A DNA stretch of 64,000 nucleotides from the NCBI RefSeq assembly GCF_022539665.2, contig NC_081339.1:5756017-5820016 (forward strand). Direction: 5' to 3'. Positions 47,016 to 59,210 of the stretch are shown here, piece after piece (positions within the stretch are counted from its first letter, which is position 1; every line of letters starts with the position of its first letter). A program made the position numbers and the translations under genes. The notes under the pieces are model-generated. The model did not search any database, was not told the origin of the DNA, and saw only the letters and a list, made by a program, of their open reading frames with translations. This stretch comes from Daphnia carinata (taxonomy: Eukaryota > Arthropoda > Branchiopoda > Diplostraca > Daphniidae).

Positions 47016-49502
47016 TTAGAGGCCAATGTTGTGTGAACGTCCCAATGGGTTGTGGATGGCACTGGCGAAGGGTTTAGTCACGCACCATTCGTACCAGACG
47101 TGAGTGCGATTGACGCAACGCCAAAAGTGCATCTCTAGATTGTCTCCCTATAGAATAATGAAAATTGATGGATCACATAAGCAACAGTCAAAAAGCAATA
47201 TGGCTTGCCTTTTTCAAGTTGATGGGGTTCTGGATAGGAAAAAGAACAGGAAACCAACTGAACATTCCAGGCGAATGCGTGGCAGGATTGATAGAAAGCA
47301 TCACGTCTTTGTAAAGAACAGTTTCGAAATACCCTGCAAACCCATGTAGCACTGAATCACACTTGATGGTAAAATTCCGTACTTCATAACGTCTGTTGTC
47401 TATGGGCTTTTCTACAGAGATAATCAAAAGTTAATAAATTTCAACTTTTGAATTATATTGGAAAATTACTCACCTCGATTCGGATGGGTAAAGGTAAATA
47501 AGGCTTGAGGTTCGGCTAATTCTGTCCTATTGCGGAAATGGACAACATACGACATCTCGAACGAAGTGTAGTAAGGTTTGTCTCGCTCCCGACAAGACCT
47601 CACTTCATTGTACAACTTGGAAGACTGGATTGGTCCAAGAAAAGACGTATAGCTGCTTGGAATGCTGATTCCATCCTCTATAAACAATATATTTTCAATC
47701 ACCTTATCTATCCTATCTTTTGCTAGTTTTACCTTTTAGGAATTTTTGGGCACCGTCGAGACATTCGGGTGAGAGTTCATTATCACCAAATGAACCTAGC
47801 AGCTCTGAAACGAGGATATCTGCCTTTTCAGGTGCATCCCAATCACGCATGTCGCACGAAACGATGGTCACTTTATCTCCCCACTCTTCGTCGGCGAGAC
47901 ATTGAAGTCTACGATTAAAAAAAAATGTTACATAGCGGAAGGATTAATTACGTGTTATAGTAGGTAATATTACGTGACGATGGCATTGGGATTTTTCTCC
48001 ACTGCGTACACACGTATTTTACGATCGGCTTTCTCTGCGGCAGCTAATGCAGCTCGAACCAATGGTCCCCGTCCAGCTCCAACAACCATCAATGTTCTAT
48101 AGTCACAATGAATTTGATGGAATAAACTGAGATAAGCAAAAAGGAACCTTACATTATTTTTGTGTCTTTGTCCTCTAGGCTGACTTTATCGAGAATTGCC
48201 AGGTACATAGCTCTCTGGTATTCAGTATATTTTACCGGATCCTTTTCAAATACTTCGTAGGTCTGCGATTCGAGATTATCCATTAGAGGTTGGAGCGGGA
48301 ACTGGAGAAAGTCTTCATAACCTTGTGCAAATTGCATAACTGGGTCTGCTTCATACCCAACCTACGTAATAAACAAAAAATGGTGGTAAAGAGAACAGCC
48401 AATGGCCAGTGGATGACTAGTTCTTACTTGCCACAAATGCTCCATATACTGTTGGTAATGCTTGTAATGTTGATGGCGCTGAGTTCCAGTGATGAGAATT
48501 TGAGTCTTTTGACGCAAAAACTGACGAATGGCCACTTGATGCGATTTAGGAAGAACGGGGAAACCTTTCTTGTTGGTCATAAATAGATGAGTCGGGACTA
48601 CGAGGCATTTAATGGGTTCACCCAGCCAGCGATCTATGTCATCACTGTCTGGCAGATCAGCTGTTAGCTCTAAGGCTAATGAAAGTTTTTTCTCAAAATT
48701 CGCAGTGCTTCGAAAGTTATTCCACCAATGCCATGTATCATCAGTGTCTTCCCCTTTTGATTCCCGTTCAAATTGACTAGACTCAGTTTTGGGGGAAATC
48801 ATGGGGAGATGAAGCCACACGTGGTACCTAGCCTGGCCACCAAAGAATCAGTTACGTATGAACGAAACAGAAAAGTAACAAAACTCATTACTTGATTTGA
48901 GGGAGACACCAATACTTTGTTGTGTAACACTCTGGCAAAGTTTGTGTTATTCTTTCTTAACGGAGCAAGGACGGCAGGGAGTCCCAAGTGGCCTGCAAAC
49001 GACAGTTCCTGCTCGAGCATGTTTTCAGATTCTTGTCGTAACAACCTGTCCTCATGATCTAAATCGATGTGCGGTGAAATTTTCCCCACAATCAGAGTAC
49101 TCCAGTCTTGGGAAGAATAAATGCAAGTTAATTACTTTTTGTCTGAAACAAGGTTTACATATTCCTAGTTACCTGAGCTGTTCAGTATTAAATCAGCTCG
49201 CGTGAACGCAGTTAGTCGCCTGGCTTGCGAATTTCCTGAGAAATCTCTTTTGTGCCGTGGATGGGCGATGGGCATTGCGGCGAAGTCATACCTGTTCAAA
49301 CACGAGAAATTTGTAGCATGCAACAAGTTAAATATTAATGATTTTCATCTAGTTTGAGGTTTTATCTTTCAGCTTATGCAACTACCCACAAGCAATCATA
49401 AATGACTTACTTGGCTTCTGTTGCGATTTGCAGAGCATTTGTAATATCTGAAGGTGAAACAAAATCTAGACCGCACGAAACACGTTTCCCACCTGCCGCC
49501 AT
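47016..49502 (-). CDS. PRMT5: Protein arginine N-methyltransferase 5
   Basis: Model on the minus strand: 49502-49411, 49291-49173, 49106-48892, 48832-48428, 48361-48153, 48096-47974, 47908-47733, 47677-47474, 47411-47209, 47147-47016; 625 residues (human 637). There is an N-terminal TIM-barrel domain ([34 protein letters not shown]), then [20 protein letters not shown]. The SAM site is [10 protein letters not shown] (about 351-360). The catalytic double-Glu loop is [15 protein letters not shown] (about 422-436). The C-terminal beta-barrel has [28 protein letters not shown] and WYEWCVTKP. It makes symmetric dimethyl-arginine on Sm proteins, histones and Piwi proteins. The last intron (47148-47208) needs a GC donor. 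Confidence 0.96.
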
Positions 49503-51916
49503 TTTCACGACTAAAACGCTCTGTTGTCAGTTTGTTCTGAATTGGCTTTTGCGACGTGATTGCCTTTGTATAATTTAATGCGTATAAGTAAAACTCGGCA
49601 CTTGTCTCCAGATGCTAATTTAAAATATTGTATTAACTGTTTCACTTGGCTGCCATCATTCGGGAGAAAAATCATCATAAAAATGGGCAAAAGAAATCGC
49701 ACTGCGATGTGCTGAAATACGTTACAGTATTCCATTATTACAAAAAAAAAACGTTATTTTTTAAACATCAAGTTTATCTGAATCGACTATACTTTGCGGT
49801 GCATAAGAAAAATGCAAAAAAGTGGGGAAAAAAAAAGCATTGACAAAGGATAACAAAATAATTTGGCAACGTCGATTTCACCCGAAATTCAAAATTTTCT
49901 TTCTCTCCGACAGGAACTTTCTGATGTTTAGAACTGAAATGAATACTACAATTTCGACTACCATCAACCAGTGCTCATAAGGTCGCAAGTTTGTGTGTTT
50001 CTTTGGAGAAAAACTGAAGGACACGTTGAATTTCTTTCTGGCTCTTCCGTTTTGTTAAGTATGATGTGAGGATTGAACAAACATTCTTCCCCAAAAAGTG
50101 AATGCTTCGACGTCAATCAATAGCCGAAAATGTACGCTGCTCGTTGTTGTCCGTCATAAACGAAAAAAAAAAAAAAAATAGGGACCAAAACAAAAATAGA
50201 AAAGACGAGATCACGTGCCAACAACAGCAGCAACAATTCACGTCATACGCAACAAAAATGACAAACATTCACTGAATGAAAAATAAAACATAGAAATTTG
50301 ACAAAGATACAACTATTTTAGGTGTCCATTTGGTGTACTGTTGAAGCTGTTTTCCCACCTTTCAATTCAAAAGATGGATCAAACAGAGTCGACACAACTG
50401 GAAACGGCTTTTTTAAAATCATTTTTTTGCCAGTCATTGTCAATATAGTTTTATACTTGTGGTAAATTGGCCGTACGCGTGTGTGTTCTTCTTGTTTGCT
50501 ATATGACTAGTGCGTATACAACTTGTCAAAAAATTTGTCTTTTTCTTTTGTTGTTTCCTTTCATCCGAATTTTTAGGGAAAAAAAAGGCACATGAAGGAT
50601 GTCCACTTGGACGTGTCACTAGCAACGCCATCTGTTAGCGTACAGTCAAAGCGAAATTGACGATGGTGCATGTGTGTGTGGGAGGGAGGTATAAAAGAAC
50701 ACATTCGTATTTCATACACTCTAAAATTATAATTAATTATATATATATATATATATATACTATATGTATGTGGGGTGTGTGGGACTAGCTGATCACTACA
50801 TCCATGTCGACGACATCAACATCGAAAACAAAAATCATACTCGATTTAAAAACAGAAAACAAACGCAGCGCAGAAAATCGCGAAACAACGACATTTTGGC
50901 ATCTGACCCAGCTCATTTAGACAGGGTAACACACACACACACACGAAAAAAGAACAATTTTTCTCAACAATAATCTTATAGAACGCTTTTCTATCAACAT
51001 AACAATGGAAAAGGACGAAGAAAAAAAAACAAAAACAAAAGAACATTGAAACTAAAAGGAGTTTTTGCCTTTTGAAATGTTGCAAAAAGAGACACACAGA
51101 CACAAGAACGCGGGTTACAAACGTAAAACGAATTACAATACATGTTTGCCTATGAGACGAAAGAAGGAAACATGAGATGAAAAAAAAAAAGGATGGGGTT
51201 GACACACACACACACGTTTACGAAGGTAAACTTTTATTATTATTATTTTTTTTTTGTTTGGTGGTTGGATGTGGTGTGGAGGTGGTGCACACGGACACAC
51301 GAACACAAGGAAACCTAGAATAAGAAGAGAGAAAAAAAAAATTGAAATGAAAAATCAAACAACGGGACCAAAGACGATCACACTAATTTCTATGGAAACA
51401 TTCAAAACCCACTGGCCACAAATGACGATCAAAAAACGAAAAGCTACAAATACGTTTTCCTGAGATGTTAAAAAAAACAAATGAAATGACTAAAAACACC
51501 TTCACGGAAGATGTTGTTGAAAAATGAATCGAAATTTGATATTCAGATGATTTCTTGCTCTATTTTACGAAAGATGAACCAATCAATTGATATGTATATA
51601 TAGCCATTCGATAAATTTGACTAGGTACTTTTTGTCGCGTATCTCAAATGCACTTTGAAAATATTTGAATTATTTAAAAAAAAAATAAATTCCCAACTTA
51701 CTACCAAAAAAGAGGGGAGAAAGGCGTGTTTTTTTTTAAATCCAGTCACATTGTACGTTTTAATTTTTGGATGGGGGGATGGATTTGTTGCGTTCACTGA
51801 CGTCTCAAGGAAATTAAAAAAAAAAAATAGTCCAATTTTTTTCTTTTCTTTTGTTTTCCCCCCCCCCAAAAAAAAAATTTTTTCTTTTGTTTTGTTAGCC
51901 TCAAATCATTTCTTTT
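49503..51916. other. Spacer: PRMT5 promoter and CELF 3' UTR
   Basis: AT- and A-run-rich, with no coding sequence. Simple repeats are (AT)n at about 50737-50760 and (CA)n at about 50931-50944 and 51202-51214. Part is likely the long 3' UTR of the CELF gene, whose stop is at 51917; its end cannot be set. Confidence 0.4.
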
Positions 51917-54900
51917 CTAGTAAGGTTTTGAGGCGTCTTTGGAACGTTTCAGCTGGACTTTGAGCCGTTTGGTGCCGATCTGGAAGCCGTTCATGGCCTG
52001 GATGGCTGCCTGCGAGCTCATCGGGTTGTCGTACGACACGAAACCTGCAAATGCAAATTGTTTTTAAAATGTAGATTTAAAAAGATAATCGTTGAAAACG
52101 GAAATTACCAAAACATTTGGAGAGATTGGTCTGTTTGTCGATAAAGACTTTGGCCGATAGGATGTTGCCAAAGGGTGAAAAGGCTTGATAGAGGTCCGTA
52201 TCGCCAAACTCTTGTGGCAAATGGTAGATGAACAGGTTCGATCCTTCCGGTCCCTCCTGTTGACGTAATCCGCTGCCCGTCACACTTCCACCACCACCCA
52301 ATGGACTAACACTTCCTCCATTGGCGCCATTCATTCCCATTTGGCCGCCAGTGAAATTGGGAAAAGCTTTGAACGAAACCAACAAAATTTAGTACAATTT
52401 CTTTTCCGTCCAAGACTTGGAAAATTAATCCGCCAACATATTCAAATTTGGCACATGAAAAGCACAAAGAGAACAGAAAGTAAAGAGGTGTGTGTCCGAT
52501 TGTTTTTGATTTCGTGTTGGTTCTTTTTTTTAAAAATGAGAAAAATGGAGTGTGATGGAGAAATGATCATCTGCTTTCCCCTAAGGTTTAAGGGCAGCAC
52601 CTGTAGTGAATTGCTGGATGCCGGCCGTGTAAGCGGTGGCCAGAGCTTCCAGACTTGCGGCAGCCGCAACGGCCGCGTTGGCCGACGTGCCCAGTCCATT
52701 GATTCCCGTCGACGTTGCTGCGCTACTCGCGCTACGATTGTTGATTAAATTCTGTTGTTGTTGGCTATTGGAATGAGCTGGAGCCGTTCCAGATGTCGCA
52801 GCGGCCAGATGAGTCATCGAATTATTGGCTGATCCTCCTGTCAATTGTTCAGATGGGACAAGTGGTTGGCCACAATTTCCAATAGAACAACCAATTTCTT
52901 TTTTCTTTTGAAACTATTCATCATTTGCCCCATTAAATAAAACGAGCCATTCAAAACAAGGGAAACATGCGGCATTGTTTAAAAATCCCTTTTCGTTTTC
53001 TGATTTTGATGAGGGACGACTTGGAAATCATTCAAAACTGGGCAAAAAAACAAAACCAACAACAACAACATGACATGAAAAAAAGAAGTTTGGAAGGGAA
53101 GAGGAGATGATCATTTCTCTCACGCGTGTTTGTGTGTGTTGTGTGTGTTCCGGCACAAACAAAATCAACATCAGTTGATACAACAAACAACGGGACACAT
53201 GCAAATCACCATGCAAAACAAAAGCTTTACAACTTGTTTCTTTCTTCTCTTTCAAATTAAAAAAAAACAAACAACAACAAAAAAGCCAATTGATGCTGGT
53301 GTGGGATGTTTCAAGCAAATGAGAAATGAAAAACTAAATAGAGAAGCAATCAATTGTCACTTACCGACGATGGGACCCCAATGGCCCCCTGAAGCTGTCA
53401 CAGGTACAATGACGTCTCCGTGCGTGAAAGCTGTTGCGCAACAACAACGTCATTGGCCAGCAAAGGGTAGTAGCAAACGATAATTGAGGGGGGGGGGGGG
53501 CAGGTGTGAAGACGATTGAGAAATGAAAAATAAAAAAATATTGGATACACCCCAAGGGCACAAATGGCAGGCACCACCACAGCATAGCACACCACACACC
53601 CAAAATCCAAATAGAAGAGCCAATACAAGAGAAAGAATAAATATGAATTCAAAAATAATCAGAAATATTTCCAATCTAATTTGTCGTTAAACAAATTCTT
53701 TTTTTTTTTTTTAATGATTTCTCTTTCATGATCAATACTTAAATATAAAAAAAAAAAAAATAGGAAAGAAAAAGGACTAAAAGACATGCACCAATGCAAT
53801 CAGAAGATCCAAATCAATAGTTTTTACACACCCTTGGAAAAATAAAGAGAGGAAGATAGGCCATGACATTCAATTCAACGCAATCAGCAAATCGAATGAC
53901 CGGCTAAAGAAAAATAACCTCCCCCCACCCCCTCAAAAAATCGAATCTGATTGAAAACTCACCTGAACCGAGCGAGGGGATTCCACCGTTGCCGTTACCG
54001 GCGATGGCAGCCAACGCGGCCAAATTTTGCATATTCATCGCGTTGATATCTGATTGAAATGGGTACACATTAGTTCGGTTTCCGAAAGAAATTCAAGGAA
54101 AAAAAAACAACTCACCTAACGAGCCGAAAATGTTTTGACTATTGAAATTGGCCAAGGCGGCCAGACTTGAATTGAGGTCGTTGACGCCAGAGCCTGGACT
54201 GCCATTTCCGCTCATTCCTAATCCGGCCTGATTTTGTAAGTTGGCTAGACTTTGTAAAGCGGCTGCCAAAAAAAAAAAAAAAAAAAAAAAAAAGAATAAA
54301 AATAAATAAAAAGAACATGCGCGTGGCTGTGCGGACCCCAAAAATAATCCACGTCTCTTCTCGTTCATGTCAATAGAACAAAAGGCAGACGGGGTGGAAA
54401 TGTATTTTTCACCTTGAGTGTTGGCCAGCGAATTCTGCGACGACGCTGCCAATAGTTGCTGGACACCCAATGCATTGAGCCCGCTCAATTGCGACAAACT
54501 TCCGCCACCATTCGAAGGCAGACCCTATAATTGATTTTTGTTTTGTTTTTAAATGAAAATTCAAAATCTTTTATGTCAAAAATTTAAATTCACCGTTAGA
54601 TATTGTGGAGGTAGACTGTTGATGCCGATGCCACTCCATAAATTCGGGCTACCAACATGGTGGACACGTTTTTGATCCTTTTCTTTTTGGGTATCGGCGA
54701 ATTTCACGACCATCGGTGAAGAACATCCCTAAAGACGTAACCATTTCCCGAAATAGAAAAAAAAAAAAATGGAGGAGGAAAAAAATATTATCACACCACT
54801 TTCAAAGCCAAACTAATCGAAAAAAAAAACGATGAATATTCAAAAAGAACATTTGAGGGTAGAGGGGGGTAGGTGTAGGTATTGGTTAGTGCGACAGGGG

Positions 54901-57900
54901 GGGGACTTACACACCTCCATCGTTTGTGAGTGATGCATCGTCTTGATGGCAGTGACGGCGGACTGACGCGACGTGAACGTCACAAAAGCACAGCCTGAAA
55001 CAAGACACCAATCACCGACCAAAAACAAAAATTTTTTTTCTTTGATTCAAAAATTCGGAAAAAAAAAATAAACAAAACAATAACAAAAGAAAAAAAAAGG
55101 GGGGGGGGAAATTTTCAATTCAATTACTGCGGGGCGGGGTTTACGTGTTTGTCTGTGATTGTGTGATCGACGAGAACACCAACAGCAAAAACAACAACAA
55201 ATAATGGATAATAATAAAAAAGAAGAAACGGGAGCAAAACGACGGAATTAGTTTTTGTTAGTTAGTGAAGAAAGCGACCACTAGATGTCGTGAACGTCTT
55301 TTTTTTTCTTTGGTAAGAAAATGAATTAAAATTGTTGGGCTAATACGAAAAAAAAAAAATTATATACAAATGAAAGAAAAAAAAAACACAAAAATAAAAA
55401 AAAAAGAAACAAAGTACTGAAAGAGGGAAGAAAAAAAAAAAAGCGTGAAAATAAAAAAGGAAACCTCGACTGATGTTGTTGTTGTCTCGGAGGACGGTGC
55501 ACTCTTCGATGGATCCGTAGGCGCTGAACATGATGCGCACGTCGTTCTCGCTGATCTTTTTCGACAACATGCCCACAAAGAGTTTCCGCTCTAACAAACA
55601 GGCGCGGCCCCCCGGAAAAGAAAAGAAACAATTGCAGTGGATATATGATGAGGCTACACACATGAAATAGTGTTATTACCATTGCGATTCTCGCTGTCTG
55701 CTGGTTTCATTTGGATCGGATGATGCATCTATTTAATCATTCCCCCCCCAATCCCAAAAAAAAAAAAATATATATAAAAATTTATATATATATATATATT
55801 TTTTTCAATAGTTTTCTTCTTCTTTTTCATATAGGGCTCGTACGAGTCATAAATCATGTGCGTCTCCATCGTAGCTAAAACCCACCCGCACCAGAGAGAA
55901 ATATACGGCAGCAAAATGCATTTCATTTGATACACAATAATAAATCAATAAAAAAAAAAAAGATCTCCCTTTCCTTCTCCCCCCCCCCTTTTTTTTTGAT
56001 TCAGTGCCATATCGATTCAAAAACCAGTCTGATACGATCGTTTGTAGGGCGCATCACAGATTCGAATTTCCTTGGTCTGAATGTCTCAATTTGCATTGGC
56101 CATTGTCGACACCTGTGCGTGTCTCTTTGAACGAAATGAATTTTTTTTCTTTTAAATCGCCTTGTTTTCGTTACAAGGAATTCCGGATAGAGATGGAGCT
56201 AATTGAAACGCTTTTTTGTCTTTTTAGTGAAACTTGGCGTCTGTCCTAAAAGTTGAGACAGACGGTCTCGTTGACGGCGACGTGGTTCATTAAGCAAATT
56301 GCGCTACTTCATTTCGAGACCAACGCTTTTGCCCTTAAATTTCAGTAACTAGAAAACGGGAAGTAATAAAAACGAAATGAATCTCACCCCATTCAATGTT
56401 TTGATGTTGTGCATATCGTTTTGTGCCTGCAGGGCATCTTTGCGCTTGTAGAACGTGACAAAACAGCATCCTGCAAATAAGAAAAACAAAACAAATGAAA
56501 TGTGTGCAAGAAAGAAATAAAACGCGCTTAATACGCCTCAGGGGGGAATATGGGAAGGGAAAAAAAAAAAAGACAATTGGTGCACGTGTGCTCGTCAACT
56601 AGCGAATCAAAGTGGAAGAGATTTGAGTCGAATCGATTGAGACGAGAGATGTAAGAAGCTCCGGCAGCTGTTGACGAGAGAAACATTCGTCGATGGCCGA
56701 TCGATAAGATCCGCTTGGCAAACAAGCAGCTCCCTCTCCCAACACCCCAACACGAGGGTCGCTAAACTTTGCGCGTTTCGGGCTACTGCGAGAGCCGCGC
56801 ACACAGCCCCCGAACGAAATAAGGCGAGACGGATTGTGTCATTTCCTCTCCACATGTGCACGGGGGGGAGGGGAGAAAAAACAAAATCGATAGAGAAATC
56901 TGCCTTGCGTTTTGTGGATGAATAAGATGATCAGCGTCGAGCAGGCCGTTACCAAGGTGACATTCTCGTTTTCTCTACATAGAAAAAAAGGGGGGGGGGA
57001 GAGACGCTCAATTGCTCATCCAAGGAAAGAAAGGGATACATCACTATGACGACGAGCATCACGGAAGGAGGAGGAACAAAAAAAAAAAAGAAGCTAATCA
57101 CGTCAAGTCTCTTCCGCTTTGGGACAATTGCCAACTCTCCTCGTTAAGATGTGAACCCTACCTCTTCGTCTTTTCTTTTTATTTTTAATGAGAAAAACGA
57201 AAAAAAAAAAACAGGTGAAATGTGGTTGAAATATCTAAACGAATTGTCGAAATTCCTGATGCAATAAAAAGATGCGATGAGAATAAATCCTCCTCCCCCT
57301 CTTCCAAAAAATGGAAAAATGGTCACCAGGGGAATCTCAGTCAAGTCACATCACGTCCGTCCCTAACTGGTTACTCTTGTGGCACAGCCCAATTTGATTT
57401 CCTCCTCCTTTTTTCTTGGAGAAAAGAAGAAAGGCCGCTTGGGAAATTATAACGTGACACGCGTGTGTGTGCGGGAAAATGGCGAAACAAGAAAAAAAAA
57501 AAATGAACGAAATGGAATAAATTGGTTCTAGCCGAAAATCAGTTCCAATGGCCCGCGTGTGCAGCAGCTAAACATTATGAAGTGGATTCCTCCAATGCGG
57601 AAGTGAGTAGGGGAGTCGCAGCAACTATTTTGGCCCAGCTTCTTGTTTTCTTTTTTTCCCCCGTCTGTCTAAAGGCAGACTATTAGTGCCAACAAAAATT
57701 TCTTTTTTCCTTTTTAAACACAAATTTTAAGGAAACGGGGAGGGCGAATGTTTGAAAAAGAGTGCGCAGTGCACCCCACCACCCAATTGCCGAAAACTAC
57801 CGAAATAGCAGCACGTACTACATGGAACGATGCTCTTTTGTTTTCTTGGCCAGTCGCCCAGCCAGACACATTCTCTCCCGCTTTTTTTTACTTCCACCAA

Positions 57901-59210
57901 AACTATTATTTATTTTTGGCATCCTAAACGCATTTCCCCATTTCTTTTTTTAAGCTTTCACAGATTAATAAAAAAAAAAAAAAACTCCTCCTTTCCGGGG
58001 TGTGGGATTCCCAGTCTAAGGGGGGGAGGGATGAAGATTTACACATTCGAATCACGTCCGACACGCGTCCCTTCACGCATCGAAAACACACCAAATGATG
58101 ATCGTGTCACGAGGGACTTGAATCATTCGTCCATCATTGAGCTATTTAACTCGTAGAAATACGCATTATTACCTTTACTCTGTCCAGTGACTTTGTCACG
58201 GAGGACGTTGACCTGGTGGACTTGGCCGTATTCTTCAAACATTTTCCGTAAATCGTTCTCGTCCATGGATCGCGGAATTTGGCCGACAAACATTTTGATG
58301 GCGTCGGGATCGGGCTGGTCGGCAACTACACGACCACCTCCGTTCATCCTGCGAATAAATAATAAGAATAAAAATGAAAGGCAAACCGAGTACAGCCAAA
58401 GTAAATGTTTTTGAAAAGAAAAGGTGGGCTGCATGTTTACAAGATTTTCTCCTCGTGGACAGAGGGGTTGTGTATTAGGGGCGAATGTTTAAACATCTTT
58501 TTGTTTGTTGCTTCTTCTTTAGAGCCCCGCCGTCCGTTTGTTGATTCAAGGCACACCAATTTCCGTTGCTTTGCTCAACAAGTTCGCGTTCGTACGCCAG
58601 AATACATTTCTCTTCTAAACAATATTCTATATGTGTGTGTGTGTGTGTGTATAGGACGAGATTAAAATAATAAAAAAAAAAAAAAAAAGAAAAGAAAAAG
58701 GAGAAGTAACAAGGAATTGTGTGGTGTCATACTATCTAGCATATCCGTCCTGGACATCAGATCTCTTTTCGAATCCAATTACAACAACCATCATCGACGA
58801 ATGATTCCTTTTTCCTAAGAACAACGGGTTACATCATTCAAACAAACACATTCCGCTTTGTTCTTTGCTACACATTGGGTAAAAAAATCATTCCCACCAT
58901 TCATTTGCAAATGAGGGTGAAACACAGTGACACCATCTGTGCCCATCACAATCTAATCACACGTTCAGATAAAGAGGCACATCTGTGTTTGTTTCGCGAT
59001 AACAACCCTCCTCGTTTGTTCATTGATAACACAATAGGAAAACCACTCAAAAAAAAAAAAAATAAGTTTTAAAAAAGAGAAAAATTACCTGGATGATGGC
59101 GAATGGTCGGCTGAACTGGCCGATGTTGTGGACGAAGTTGTAGTCGTTTCTTCGTGATTCTGCGGTGAGATCTTGCCGGCTAAAATGTTTAAGGAATTGA
59201 GCATCTCCAT
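51917..59210 (-). CDS. CELF: CELF/Bruno family RNA-binding protein (CUGBP Elav-like)
   Basis: Model of 14 exons on the minus strand: 59210-59089, 58348-58173, 56470-56388, 55728-55680, 55590-55465, 54994-54915, 54728-54594, 54524-54413, 54262-54116, 54049-53963, 53430-53365, 52837-52601, 52366-52109, 52044-51917; 601 residues. RRM1 (about 52-130) has [20 protein letters not shown] and [19 protein letters not shown]2 (about 147-222) has [17 protein letters not shown] and [13 protein letters not shown] long Ala/Gly/Asn/Ser-rich divergent linker follows, then RRM3 (about 517-595) with [20 protein letters not shown]. The C-terminus [16 protein letters not shown] is the CELF1/2-type ending. The family binds GU-rich RNA and controls splicing, stability and translation. 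The 66-nt exon 53430-53365 is the weakest and may be optional. Orthology to Drosophila aret or bru2 is not settled. Confidence 0.93.
54269..54293. repeat. Poly-A tract in CELF intron (poly-pyrimidine tract)
   Basis: A run of about 25 A on the + strand, meaning T on the transcribed strand, lies directly before the acceptor of the exon 54262-54116. It may act as an extended polypyrimidine tract. Confidence 0.6.

Noticed and set aside
49600-51970. Short open frames in the CELF/PRMT5 spacer
   Set aside because: They consist of Lys, Asn, Phe and Thr runs from A/T homopolymers and simple repeats.
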